DNA of 20,000 nucleotides from Cryptomeria japonica (GCF_030272615.1 NW_026729258.1:67501-87500), one strand, 5' to 3'; positions 1-9,008 are shown, numbered from the stretch's first letter. Made by a program: numbers and translations. The notes: a model not told the origin generated them from the letters alone.

Positions 1-505
1 GGGGATTTCTGGGTAGGGGCTTCGGGTGCGCATTACATTTTTGCCCAAGCGTCCAGTGGGGTTTCTGGTGCGCTCCGAAGTGGGGTTATTGGAGCGCATC
101 AAAGGTGCGCAATGCTGGTGCGAACCCGGGAGCGCTCCGATGTGTGCTCCAAGGTGCGGCGTGCACGAAGTCCGAGCCCGGTTTGCCCCGGGTGCGCACC
201 TCGCGTGCACCTTCGCCGGGGTGAGCACCTTGGTGTGCAGACCTTGGTTGGGTTGCGCGCCCTGGTGCGCACCAAGGAGCGCTCTGAAGTGTGCTCCAAG
301 GTGCGGCGTGCACGAAGTCGGAGCCCGGTTTGCCCCGGGTGTGCACCTCGGGTGCGCACCTCGCGTGCACCTTCGCTGCGGTGGGCACCTTGGCTGGGTT
401 GCGCGCCTTGGTGGGCACCATGCAGTGCACGAAGTCGGAGCCCGGATTGCCCCGGGCGCGCACCTCCGCCAGGGTGGGCACCTTGGTGCGCACAACTTGC
501 CTGGG

Positions 506-636
506 CTGCGCACCAGGAAGGGCTCAAGATGGCACCCGCGTTCCGTTTTTTTCACTATCTTTCAGAACGGAAATTTTAAAATCTCGTTTTTTTTTGCCTT
601 TTCTGGAAATTAGTGAAGGCAGCGCATCAAAGGTGC
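506..636 (+). repeat. AT-rich island with T tracts, copy 1
   Basis: In an otherwise GC-rich block this segment runs from GCTGCGCACCAGG through GGCTCAAGATGG, a T7 tract, CACTATCTTTC, GGAAATTTTAAAATCTCG, a T tract, GCCTTTTCTGG and then GGAAATTAGTGAAGGCAGCG. The same order recurs in five further places, so it marks the joints of the large subrepeats. T-rich plus-strand tracts downstream of 26S could act in Pol I termination or as a matrix-attachment-like site; that is inference only. Confidence 0.75.
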
Positions 637-1137
637 GCAACGCTGGTGCGAACCTGGGAGCGCTCCGATGTGTGCTCCAAGGTGCGGCGTGCACGAAGTC
701 GGACCCCGGTTTGCCCCGGGTGCGCACCTCGCGTGCACCTTGGTGCGCACACCTTGGCTGGGTTGCGCGCCCTGGTGGGCACCATGGTGCGCACCAAGGA
801 GCGCTCCGAAGTGTGCTCCAAGGTGCGGCGTGCACGAAGTCGGAGCCCGGTTTGCCCCGGGTGCGCACCTCGCGTGCACCTTCGCCGCGGTGGGCACCAT
901 GGCGTGCACGAAGTCGGAGCCCGGTTTGCCCCGGGTGCGCACCTCGCGTGCACCTTCGCCGGGGTGGGCACCTTGGTGTGCAGACCTTGGCTGGGTTGCG
1001 CGCCCTGGTGGGCACCATGGTGCGCACCAAGGAGCGCTCCGAAGTGTGCTCCAAGGTGCGGCCTGCACGAAGTCGGAGCCCGGTTTGCCCCGCGTGTGCA
1101 CCTCGGGTGGGCACCTTGGTGCGCATGCCTTGCCTGG

Positions 1138-1273
1138 GCTGCGCACCAGGGCGGGCTCAAGATGGCACCCGCGTTCCTTTTTTTTCACTATCTTTCAAAA
1201 CGGAAATTTTAAAATCTCATTTTTGTTTGCCTTTTTCTGGAAATTAGTGAAGGCAGCGCATCAAAGGTGCGCA
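1138..1273 (+). repeat. AT-rich island with T tracts, copy 2
   Basis: Same order of motifs as the island at 506-636, with T8 after GCGTTCC and ATCTCATTTTTGTTTGCC in place of the uninterrupted second T tract. It ends with AGCGCATCAAAGGTGCGCA, the start of the next GC-rich unit. Confidence 0.75.
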
Positions 1274-1607
1274 CCTCGCTGCCCACCACGGTGCGCAACG
1301 CCGGTGGGCACCCGGGAGTGCTTCGAAGTGTGCTCCAAGGTGCTGCGTGCACGTTGTCGGAGCCCGGTTTGCCCCGGGTGCGCACCTCGCGTGCACCTTC
1401 GTCGGGGTGGGCACCTTGGCTGGGTTTGCCCCGGCTGCGCTCCGAAGCGGGGTTATTGGAGCGCCGCCTCTTTTTTTGTCGGAGCGTTTGGTGGGGTTTC
1501 TCGCATTGGCTCTTCCGAGGCCCGGTTGCCACCCTGGCGCGCACGAAGTCGGAAGTAGGGTTAATTGCCCGGGTGCGCACCTTTGCCAGGGTGGGCACCT
1601 TACCTGG

Positions 1608-1744
1608 GCTGCGCACCAGGGCGGGCTCAAGATGGCACGCGCGTTCCGTTTTTTTCACTATCTTTCAAAACGGAAATTTTAAAATCTCCTTTTTTTTTTG
1701 CCTTTTCTGGAAATTAGTGAAGGCAGCGCATCAAAGGTGCGCAC
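1608..1744 (+). repeat. AT-rich island with T tracts, copy 3
   Basis: Same motif order as the copy at 506-636. The second T tract is ten residues long. The unit to its left contains an extra segment (about 1433-1530) with GGGGTTATTGGAGCGC and a T7 tract that is shared only with 1911-2000 and, in part, with 55-100. Confidence 0.75.
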
Positions 1745-2102
1745 CTCGCTGCCCACCTTGGTGTGCTCTGAGGTGCGCACCCGGGAGCGCTACGAAGTGT
1801 GCTCCAAGGTGCGGCGTGCACGTTGTCGGAGCCCGGTTTGCCCCGGGTGCGCACCTCGCCTGCACCTTGGCCGGGGTGGGCACCTTGGCTGGGTTTGCCC
1901 AGGGTGCGCTCCGAAGCGGGGTTACTGGAGCGCCCCCTCTTTTTTTGTCAGAGCGTTTGGTGGGGTTTCTCGCATTGGCTCTTCCCAGGCCCGGTTGTTG
2001 GGTGCGCTCCCACCCTGGCGCGCGCGAAGTTGGAAGTTGGGTTAATTGCCCGGGCGCGCACCTTCGCCAGGGTGGGCACCTTGGTGCGCACACCTTGGCT
2101 GG

Positions 2103-2238
2103 GCTGCGCACCAGGGCGGGCTCAAGATGGCACCAGCATTCCCTTTTTCTCACTATCTTTCAAAACGGAAATTTTAAAATCTCGTTTTTTTTTTGCCTTT
2201 TATGGAAATTAGTGAAGGCATCGCATCAAAGGTGCGCA
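2103..2238 (+). repeat. AT-rich island with T tracts, copy 4
   Basis: Same motif order as the copy at 506-636, with small changes (GGCACCAGCATTCCC, and CCTTTTATGG instead of CCTTTTCTGG). Confidence 0.75.
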
Positions 2239-2496
2239 CCTCGCTGCCCACCTTGGTGTGCTCCGAGGTGCCCACCACGGTGCGCAACGCCGGTGCGAAC
2301 CTGGGAGCGCCCCGATGTGTGCTCCAAGGTGCGGCGTGCACGAAGTCGGACCCCGGTTTGCCCCGGGTGCGCACCTCGCATGCACCTTGGTGCGCACACC
2401 TTGGCTGGGTTGCGCGGCCTGGTGGGCACCATGGTGCGCACCAAGGAGCGCTCCGAAGTGTGCTCCAAGGTGCGGCGTGCACGAAGTCGGAGCCCG

Positions 2497-3204
2497 GTTT
2501 GCCCCGGGTACGCACCTCGCGTGCACCTTCGCCGGGGTGGGCACCTCGGCTGGGTTGCGCGCCCTGGTGCGCACCAAGGAGCGCTCCGAAGTGTGCTCCA
2601 AGGTGCGGCGTGCACGAAGTCGGAGCCCGGTTTGCCCCGGGTGCGCACCTTCGCCGCGGTGCGCACCATGGCGTGCACGAAGTCGGAGCCCGGTTTGCCC
2701 CGGGTGCGCACCTCGCGTGCACCTTCGGCGGGGTTGCGCGCCCTGGTGGGCACCATGGTGCGCACCAAGGAGCGCTCCGAAGTGTGCTCCAAGGTGCGGC
2801 GTGCACGAAGTCGGAGCCCGGTTTGCCCCGGGTGCGCACCTCGCGTGCACCTTCGGCGGGGTTGCGCGCCCTGGTGGGCACCATGGTGCGCACCAAGGAG
2901 CGCTCCGAAGTGTGCTCCAAGGTGCGGCGTGCACGAAGTCGGAGCCCGGTTTGCCCCGGGTGCGCACCTCGCGTGCACCTTCGCCGCGGTGGGCACCATG
3001 GCGTGCACGAAGTCGGAGCCCGGTTTGCCCCGGGTGCGCACCTCGCGTGCACCTTCGCCGGGGTGGGCACCTCGGCTGGGTTGCGCGCCCTGGTGCGCAC
3101 CAAGGAGCGCTCCGAAGTGTGCTCCAAGGTGCGGCGTGCACGAAGTCGGAGCCCGGTTTGCCCCGGGTGCGCACCTCGCGTGCACCTTCGCCAGGGTGGG
3201 CACC
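2497..3204. repeat. Tandem subarray with 128-133 bp and 63-74 bp modules
   Basis: The anchor GTTTGCCCCGGGTGCGCACC recurs at 2497, 2630, 2693, 2821, 2949, 3023 and 3156, giving spacings of 133, 63, 128, 128, 74 and 133 bp. The long module carries GGTGCGCACCAAGGAGCGCT; the short one lacks it and joins through GGGCACCATGGCGTGCACG. The two 128-bp copies at 2693-2948 look essentially identical, which suggests recent unequal exchange or slippage within this unit and explains why the 2203-3242 unit is roughly twice as long as its neighbours. Confidence 0.8.
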
Positions 3205-3221
3205 TCGGTGCGCACACCTTC

Positions 3222-3287
3222 TCAATGTTTTCTTGCCTTTTCTGGAAATTGGTGAAGGCAGCGCATCAAAGGTGCGCACCTCGGTGT
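3222..3287 (+). repeat. AT-rich island, truncated copy 5
   Basis: Only the right half is present: CTTGCCTTTTCTGGAAATTGG followed by AAGGCAGCGCATCAAAGG. The left half with the first T tract and AATTTTAAAATC is missing; a short CTCAATGTTTT replaces it. This looks like an internal deletion. Confidence 0.65.
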
Positions 3288-3897
3288 GCTCCGAGGTGCG
3301 AACCCGAGAGCGCTCCGAGGTGCCCACGAAGTCGAAAGTCGGGTTAATTGCATTGTTTTCCCCGGGTGCGCTCCGAGGTGCGCAACATCGGCGCGCACCA
3401 AGGAGGGCTCCGAAGTGTGCTCCAAGGTGCGCACGATGGCGTGCACCTCTGGTGCGCACGATTCGGAGCTCGGTTTGACCGGGGTGCGCACACCTTGGCT
3501 GGGTTGCGCACCTTTTGTGCGCTCCAAGGTGCGCACGAAGTCGGAGCTCGGTTTGCCCCGGGTGCGCACCTTCGCCAGGGTGCGCACCTTGATGCGCACG
3601 CCTTGGCTGGGCTGCGCACCTTGGTGGGCGCCATGGTGCGCACCTTTCGTGCGCTCCAAGGTGCGCACGAAGTCGGAGCTCGGTTTGCCCCGGGTGCGCA
3701 CCTTGGTGGGCGCCATGGTGCACTCCGAGGTGCCCAAGATTGGTGCGCACCAAGGAGCGCTCCGAAGTGCGCTCCAAGGTGCGCGCGAAGTCGAAAGTTG
3801 GGTTAATTGTCCGGTTTGCCTCGGGTGCGCACCTTGCGTGCACCTTCGCCAGGGTGGGCGCCTTGGTGCGCACACCTTGGCTGGGCTGCGCACACCT

Positions 3898-4017
3898 TGG
3901 CACCCGCGTTTCCTTCATTTTAAATTTTTTTTTTTTACAATCTCTCAAGTGGGAAATTCTATAATCTCAACTTTTTTTGCCTTTTCAGGAAACTTTTGAA
4001 TGGAGCGCATCATTGGT
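3898..4017 (+). repeat. AT-rich island, diverged copy 6
   Basis: It has the same plan (GGCACCCGCGTTTCC, a long T tract, GGGAAATTCTATAATCTC, a T7 tract, GCCTTTTCAGGAAAC, GCGCATCATTGGTGCG) but about a third of positions differ from copies 1-4. It ends the repeat block, consistent with edge copies escaping homogenisation. Confidence 0.65.
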
Positions 4018-4431
4018 GCGCTCCGAAGTGTGCTCCAAAGCTCTCTCCAGCTGCGTGCACCTGCCCCGGCCGCGCACCCGGCCCCGCCCAGCTTCGCTCA
4101 CCTGTCCCGGGCGTCTGGTGCGGAACCTTAGAGTAAGAAACATCACCGTGCACCTTGGCCAACGTGCGCGACTCGACCGAGCGCGCACTGGCCGAGGTGC
4201 ACACCGATTTCACCTGGGTGCGCGCGCAGCACCTCGGGCGCACCGGGGTGCGCGCACAACGCCCGGGTTGCACCGTGGCCTGTGTGCTCGGGGTGCCTCG
4301 GGTGCGCGCTCGGTGTCGCCCCCGCGCGCGCGGTAGTGCGGGCAGCGCACCCCGGCCCGGCCCGGCCCCGACGAGAACGCAAACGGGCAAAAGGTTTATT
4401 CAAATAGCATTGCGACGCCCGGCGAAAAACT
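3988..4431. other. GC-rich low-copy spacer next to the 5S gene
   Basis: It holds scattered GTGCGCGC and CACCTCGGG motifs related to the repeat block on its left but no clear tandem order. GC-only stretches include a run of CGCGCG around 4323-4332 and CCCGGCCCGG around 4350-4362. Apart from the 5S terminator at its right edge, no gene or known RNA is recognised. Confidence 0.6.
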
Positions 4432-4437
4432 AAAAAA
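4432..4437 (-). terminator. Pol III poly-T terminator of the 5S gene
   Basis: Six A residues on the plus strand give TTTTTT on the minus strand directly after the 5S 3' end. A run of four or more T is the standard Pol III stop signal. Confidence 0.9.
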
Positions 4438-4555
4438 GGGTGCAACACCGGGACTTCCCGGGAGGTCACCCATCCCAGTACTACTCCGGCCCAAGCGCGC
4501 TTAACTGCGGAGTTCTGATGGGATCCGGTGCACTAATGCTGGTATGATCGCACCC
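4438..4555 (-). rRNA. 5S ribosomal RNA gene, apparently intact
   Basis: Read on the minus strand the segment starts GGGTGCGATCATACCAGCA and ends GTGTTGCACCC, the ends of plant 5S rRNA. Length is 118 nt against a usual 119-121. The terminal stem is intact (GGGTGC pairs with GCACCC), and the core motifs CACCGGATCCCATCAGAACT, AGTTAAGCGCGCTTGGG and GGATGGGTGACCTCCC are all present. The base just before the start is C, as at position -1 of many plant 5S genes, and a T6 run follows the end. It would be transcribed by Pol III into the RNA of the large ribosomal subunit. It lies opposite to the Pol I promoters to its right, so it is a linked but reversed 5S gene inside the 45S spacer. Only one copy is seen in the window. 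Confidence 0.97.
4459..4506 (-). promoter_or_regulatory. 5S internal control region (box A, intermediate element, box C)
   Basis: Counting +1 at 4555, box A falls at 4492-4506 (AGTTAAGCGCGCTTG), the intermediate element at 4484-4489, and box C at 4459-4476 (GGGATGGGTGACCTCCCG). These match the expected positions +50 to +64, +67 to +72 and +80 to +97 for TFIIIA binding in plant 5S genes. The upstream -28 region (about 4576-4584) has only a weak TATA-like CTAAGTACA on the minus strand. Confidence 0.85.
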
Positions 4556-4960
4556 GTTATGAGCTTGTCGCAGTGTGTACTTAGCAAACCGCGACCCACG
4601 TGCGAATCCACCCCGGCCACCCACCCCCGTCGAGGTGCACACCCTCCCTCGCGAAGTGCGCCCCGTTCGCCAAGTGTGAGCCCTGCCCGGGTGCGCGCAC
4701 CTTGCTAGGGCGTCGGGTGTGCACCCGGCCCGGCCTACGTGCGTGCACCTGGAGGGGGCGTCGTGTGCGTGCAGTGTCCCGTCTGCAACGCGGTGCCCAC
4801 ACACCACCTCGGGCGCAACGACCTGCGCTCACATGTGGGCCGAGTGCACCTTGGTGCATGTTCGGGGCGCCTCGGGTGCACGCTCGATCTTGCCCCGGTG
4901 CACCAAGGCGCTCGGTTTGCCCCGGGTGCGCACTTGGTGCAAGGTGGGCACCCAAAATAG
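4556..4960. other. GC-rich spacer upstream of the 5S gene
   Basis: It contains GTGCACC and GTGCGC motifs related to 1-3987, including CTCGGTTTGCCCCGGGTGCG at 4911-4930, but no regular array. No gene, second 5S copy or 5S fragment was recognised. Confidence 0.55.
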
Positions 4961-5300
4961 GGATCAAGCACCAAAACACAAGTTTCGGGATGCAAAATGG
5001 GACCCAAGGACCACAAATGCGTTCCAAGACCCATGATGGGTCCACGAGAACAAAAATGTGTTCCGAGACTTAATAAACAAATATTGGGTTTTAGGAGAAG
5101 AAACATGCTCTGATGCCCAAAACGAGAATCGACCCCGAAAAGGCCACAGGCCAAAAGTGGGATGCGAGACAAAAAAAAATGGGACCCGAGGACCAAAATT
5201 GGGTTCCCAGGTCGAAGACAGGGCAACCGGACAAGAAACGACCTCTAAGGCTCGAAATGAGTCCCGACGACTAAAACTTGACAAGAAGCACCCATCAGGC
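4961..5300. repeat. A-rich degenerate short repeats
   Basis: Loosely repeated phrases such as ATGGGACCCAAGGACCA, ATGGGTCCACGAGAACAAAA, AATGGGACCCGAGGACCAAA and TTGGGTTCCCAGG recur with a spacing of very roughly 25-35 bp. Composition shifts sharply from GC-rich to A-rich at about 4960. No coding frame or RNA gene is supported. Confidence 0.55.
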
Positions 5301-6990
5301 ACCCAACTCGACACCCATGGGATGCCGACCCACCCGGGCTTCCACCTAGCACACCTTGGCACCCACCCACCCTCGCACCCAACCTCGCACCCAACTTAGC
5401 ACCTTTGAACCCACATTGGCACTCACCCTGACCCTGGCACCTTGGAACCCACATTGGCACTCACCTTGACCCTGGCACCCACCTTTGCACTCACCTTGGG
5501 ACCCACCCTGGCTCCCACCTCGGCACCCACCCAGACACCCACCTTGGTTCCTTGGCACCCACCTTGGATCCTTGGCACCCACCCCGACACCCACCTTGGC
5601 ACGCAACTTGGCTACTTGCCACCCACCTTGGCTCCTTGACGCCCACCCCGACAACCACCCCGTGACCTACCCTGGCTAGGGTTGGTGCACACCCACCCTG
5701 GTGCCCACCTTGGCACCCACCCTATGACCCACCTTGGCACGCACCTTAGTACCCACCCCGTTACCCACCCTAGGACCCACCCCGTGACCCACCTTGGCCA
5801 GGGTGGGTGCACCCACCCTGGTGCCCACCTTGGCACCCACCCATCCTAGCACCCAGCCTGTGACCGGGCTTGGAACCCAACCTTGCACCCGCACCCGTCT
5901 TGGCCAGTGTGGGTGCGCACCCATCCTGGCACCCACGTTGTGACACACCCTTTAACCCACGCACCCTAGCACCCACGTTGGCACCCACCTTGGAACCCAA
6001 CCTAGCAACTTGGCACCCACCCCGTGACCCACCTTGGCATCCACCATAGCAGTCGCCGACTTGGCACCCACCTCGGCACCCACCTTGACACTTGTGGACC
6101 CACCTTGCCACTCACCCTAGCATCGACCCATCCTAGCACCCACCCTGGCACCTTTGCACCCTAGCACTCACCCATCCTAGCACCTAACCTGTGACCCACC
6201 TTGACACTCACCCTCGCACCCACCTTGGAACCCAACCTAGCACCCACCCACCCTGACACCAACCCTAGCACCTACCCACCCTTGCACCCACCCTGTGACC
6301 CATCTTGGCACCCACCCATCCTACCACTCAACCTATCACCCACCTTCTCACCCACCTTGGCATCCACCTTAGCACCCACCCACACTGGCACCTTGGCACC
6401 CACCTCGGGCAAGGTGGGTGCACACCCACCCTGGCACCCAATTTAGAACCCACCGAGCATGTTACCCACCTTGGCACCCACATTGCAGCCCACCCTAGTA
6501 CCCACCCTATGACCCACATTGGCATCCACACCCTAGCACCCAGGCACCTCGACACCCGCCTTGACACCCACCCTAGCACTGAACCTGTGACCCACCTTGG
6601 AACTCACCCTAGAACCCACCCACCCTGTGAACCACCTTGGCATCCACCTTAGCACCCACCCACCTTGGCACCCACTCTAGCACTCACCCATCCTAACACC
6701 CAACTTGTTACCCACCTTGGCACCCGCCCTCGCGTCCACCTTGAAACCCACCCTAGCACCCACCCACGCAGGAGCCCACCTTGGCACCCAACCTAACACC
6801 CACGCATCCTGGCACCCAACTTGTGACCCACCTTGGAACCCACCCTAGTACCCACCTTTGAACCCACTATATCACCAACCCACCTTGGCACCCACCCTAT
6901 GACCCTCTTTGGAATCCACCCTAGCACGCACCCACCCTGGCACCCACCATGGAGCGCACCCTAGCACCCACCCACCTCGGCACGCACCTC
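5300..6990. repeat. C-rich minisatellite of CACCCACCTTGGCACC type
   Basis: About 1.7 kb of short, variable units based on CACCC-ACC(C/T)T(T/A)GG-CACCC, with frequent variants CACCCTAGCACC, TGTGACCCACC and GGAACCCACC. Basic spacing is about 10-12 bp with loose longer periods near 20-24 bp. The plus strand is strongly C-rich and G-poor, so the minus strand carries many GGG runs. Twice the sequence CAGGGTGGGTGCAC or its relative appears in reversed sense (about 5680-5695 and 5800-5815), marking small inversions or a local palindrome. Frames through it translate into Pro/Thr/His or Gly/Trp/Val repeats and are not genes. Confidence 0.85.
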
Positions 6991-6999
6991 AACACCCAC

Positions 7000-7195
7000 C
7001 TTGGTGTGCGCACTGCGCCAACCTCTCAAAGACCCTATGTGGTGCGCTCCAAAGTGTACACCTTTGGTGCGCTCCAAGGTGCGCACCTTTGGTGCACACC
7101 GAGGTGCACACCAAAGTGTGCACCGAGGTGAGCACCAAAGTGCACTCCAGGGTGCACACCAAGGCGTGCACCTTTGGTGCGGTCAATGCAAACGA
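7000..7195. repeat. GTGCACC / AAAGTGCAC short-repeat block
   Basis: Short alternating motifs GGTGCGC, CCTTTGGTGC, AAAGTGTGCACC and GAGGTGCACACC repeat every 12-20 bp. They resemble the GGTGCGCACC modules at 1-3987 and the 52-bp array at 8264-8890, and lead directly into the first spacer-promoter unit. Confidence 0.7.
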
Positions 7196-7245
7196 ATTCG
7201 GAAGTTGGGGTCGATGTCCTAATCGCTGCTGCAGACTACACGTAT

Positions 7246-7277
7246 GAGAATCGGACAAATAGCTTTATATAGGGGAG
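7246..7277 (+). promoter_or_regulatory. Pol I spacer promoter 1
   Basis: TATATAGGGG at 7266-7275 matches the plant Pol I core promoter consensus TATATA(A/G)GGG, in which initiation falls at the A/G just before or within the G run. It is preceded by GAGAATCGGACAAATAGC. It has one extra T before TATATA compared with the other copies. Expected to give short spacer transcripts or to load Pol I; activity is not shown by sequence. Confidence 0.82.
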
Positions 7278-7403
7278 GTGTTGCGTTTGATGGGTCGACT
7301 CCCCTGGTTGTGTGCACTGCACCAACTTCAAAGACCCTGTCTTGTTTAAGAAGTCAAAAGTTGGGGTGGATGTCCTAATCATTGCTGCAGTCTACGCATG
7401 TAT

Positions 7404-7434
7404 GAGAATCAGACAAATAGCTTATATAGGGGAG
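7404..7434 (+). promoter_or_regulatory. Pol I spacer promoter 2
   Basis: TATATAGGGG at 7423-7432 preceded by GAGAATCAGACAAATAGC; upstream box AAGTTGGGGTGGATGTCC in the expected place. Confidence 0.82.
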
Positions 7435-7623
7435 GTGTTGCATTCGGTGGGTTGACTCCCCTGGTTGTGCGCACTGCGCCAACCTCAAAGACCCCGCATA
7501 GCAGAAGAAGTCGGAAGTCGGATTTTGGTGAGCACCAAGGCGTGCACCTTTGGTGCGGTCAACGCAGACGAATTCAGAAGTTGGGGTGGATGTCCTAATC
7601 GTTGTTGCAGGCTACACATGTAT

Positions 7624-7654
7624 GAGAATCAGACAAATAGCTTATATAGGGGAG
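7624..7654 (+). promoter_or_regulatory. Pol I spacer promoter 3
   Basis: TATATAGGGG at 7643-7652 preceded by GAGAATCAGACAAATAGC. It lies 220 bp from promoter 2 because of the 63-bp insertion of GTGCACC-type sequence. Confidence 0.82.
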
Positions 7655-7780
7655 GTGTTGGGTTTGATGGGTCAACTCCCTTGGTTGTGCGCATTACGCC
7701 AACCTCAAAGACCTTGTTTTCGTTAAGAAGTCAAAAGTTGGGGTCAATGTCCTAATGGCTCCTGCAGGCTACACATGTAT

Positions 7781-7811
7781 GAGAATCGGACAAATAGCTT
7801 ATATAGGGGAG
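7781..7811 (+). promoter_or_regulatory. Pol I spacer promoter 4
   Basis: TATATAGGGG at 7800-7809, with the same flanks as its neighbours at 157-bp spacing. Confidence 0.82.
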
Positions 7812-7937
7812 GTGTTGGGTTTGATGGGTCGACTCCCCTGGTTGTGCGCATTACGTCAACCTCAAAGACCTTGTTTTCGTTAAGAAGTCAAAAGTTGGGG
7901 TCGATGTCCTAATTGCTCCTGTAGACTACACATGTAT

Positions 7938-7968
7938 GAGAATCAGACAAATAGCTTATATAGGGGAG
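7938..7968 (+). promoter_or_regulatory. Pol I spacer promoter 5
   Basis: TATATAGGGG at 7957-7966; upstream box AGAAGTCAAAAGTTGGGG starts 74 bp before it. Confidence 0.82.
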
Positions 7969-8094
7969 GTGTTGGGTTTGATGGGTTGACTCCCCTAGTT
8001 GTTCGCATTACACCAACCTCAAAGACCTTGTTTTCGTTTAGAAGCCGAAAGTTGGGGTCGATGTCCTAATTGCTCCTGCAGGCTACGCATGTAT

Positions 8095-8125
8095 GAGAAT
8101 CAGACAAATAGCTTATATAGGGGAG
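8095..8125 (+). promoter_or_regulatory. Pol I spacer promoter 6
   Basis: TATATAGGGG at 8114-8123; last unit of the 157-bp family before the 52-bp minisatellite interrupts the series. Confidence 0.82.
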
Positions 8126-8263
8126 GTGTTGGGTTTGATGGGTCGACTCCCCTGGTTGTGCGCATTGCGCCAACCTCAAAGACCCTGCATTGCGGATGAA
8201 GTCGAAAGTCAGAGTTTGGTGTGCTACAAGGTGTGGTCGAAGGTGCTCACCTAGGTGTGCACC

Positions 8264-8890
8264 TTTGGAGCACAGGAAAAGTGCCCTCCAAAAGTGCGCA
8301 CCTTTGGAGTGCACAAAAGTGCCCTCCAAAAGTGCGCACCTTTGGAGCGCAGAAAAGTGCCCTCCAAAAAGTGCCCTCCAAAAGTGCGCACCTTTGGAGC
8401 GCAGAAAAGTGCCCTCCAAAAAGTGCCCTCCAAAAGTGCGCACCTTTGGAGCGCAGAAAAGTGCCCTCCAAAAAGTGCCCTCCAAAAGTGCGCACCTTTG
8501 GAGCGCAGAAAAGTGCCCTCCAAAAAGTGCCCTCCAAAAGTGCGCACCTTTGGAGCGCAGAAAAGTGCCCTCCAAAAAGTGCCCTCCAAAAGTGCGCACC
8601 TTTGGAGCGCAGAAAAGTGCCCTCCAAAAAGTGCCCTCCAAAAGTGCGCACCTTTGGAGCGCAGAAAAGTGCCCTCCAAAAAGTGCCCTCCAAAAGTGCG
8701 CACCTTTGGAGCGCAGAAAAGTGCCCTCCAAAAAGTGCCCTCCAAAAGTGCGCACCTTTGGAGCGCAGAAAAGTGCCCTCCAAAAAGTGCCCTCCAAAAG
8801 TGCGCACCTTTGGAGCGCAGAAAAGTGCCCTCCAAAAGTGCGCACCTTTGGAGCGCACAAAAGTGCCCTCCAAAAGTGCGCACTTTTGGT
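8264..8890. repeat. 52-bp minisatellite with 38-39 bp edge units
   Basis: The unit is TTTGGAGCGCAGAAAA, then GTGCCCTCCAAAAA, GTGCCCTCCAAAA and GTGCGCACC. Nine 52-bp copies start at 8341, 8393, 8445, 8497, 8549, 8601, 8653, 8705 and 8757 and look identical. Two units at the left (8264, 8303) and those at the right (8809, 8847) carry the GTGCCCTCC module only once and are 38-39 bp. The 52-bp form therefore arose by duplication of a 13-14 bp module followed by recent amplification. The frames running through it on both strands shift with every 52 bp and are not genes. Confidence 0.93.
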
Positions 8891-8977
8891 GCGCACCAAG
8901 GCGCTGGTTCGGTCGTTGCAGGCGAGTTCGGAAGTTGGGGTCGATGTCCTGAGCGGAGGTGCAAACTACACAGGTGT

Positions 8978-9008
8978 CGGAATCGGACAAATAGCTTATA
9001 TAGGGGAG
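8978..9008 (+). promoter_or_regulatory. Pol I spacer promoter 7
   Basis: TATATAGGGG at 8997-9006. The upstream flank reads TCGGAATCGGACAAATAGC instead of GAGAATC. First of the 311-bp family. Confidence 0.82.

Larger units (their letters stand above)
1..3987. repeat. GC-rich composite repeat block of the IGS built on the GGTGCGCACC palindrome
   Basis: This block consists almost entirely of shuffled copies of a few modules: GGTGCGCACC (a perfect 10-bp palindrome, present dozens of times), GGAGCGCTCCGAAGTGTGC, CACGAAGTCGGAGCCCGG and TTTGCCCCGGGTGCGCACC. Larger units begin at the shared motif GGAAATTAGTGAAGGCAGCG at 605, 1239, 1709, 2203 and 3243 (the last with GGTGAAGG) and, diverged, at 3988. 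Unit lengths are about 634, 470, 494, 1040 and 745 bp. Given the Pol I promoter direction to the right, this should be the 26S-proximal part of the spacer, although no 26S end is visible. Long open frames on both strands come from the palindromic GC-rich composition and lack any recognisable domain. Confidence 0.85.
7196..8218 (+). repeat. Tandem spacer-promoter units, mostly 157 bp
   Basis: Six units, each with an upstream box (AGTTGGGGTCGATGTCCTAA), the block GAGAATC(A/G)GACAAATAGC, TATATAGGGGAGGTG, then GGGT(C/T)GACTCCC and GCCAACCTCAAAGACC. The core promoters start at 7266, 7423, 7643, 7800, 7957 and 8114, so spacing is 157 bp except for one 220-bp step that carries an extra 63 bp with GTGAGCACCAAGGCGTGCAC (about 7525-7560). 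Copies differ at scattered sites, so they are older than the 311-bp family to their right. Confidence 0.9.

Noticed and set aside
1267-3255. Long open frames on both strands (up to 662 codons) in the GC-rich block
   Set aside because: They are low-complexity translations of tandem repeats (Arg/Cys/Ala/His/Gly-rich), overlap in most frames and both strands, and have no domain; the palindromic repeat depletes stops in all frames.
4432-4585. 5S-bearing retroelement (Cassandra TRIM type)
   Set aside because: No LTR ends, primer binding site or second 5S copy flank the gene; it is a full-length 5S gene with a terminator.
5300-6990. Telomere-like repeat on the minus strand
   Set aside because: Units such as CTAGGGTGGGTG only resemble TTTAGGG loosely; no run of true telomere repeats is present.
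8264-8890. CRISPR-like regular array
   Set aside because: There are no unique spacers between repeats, units are joined head to tail and the context is plant rDNA.
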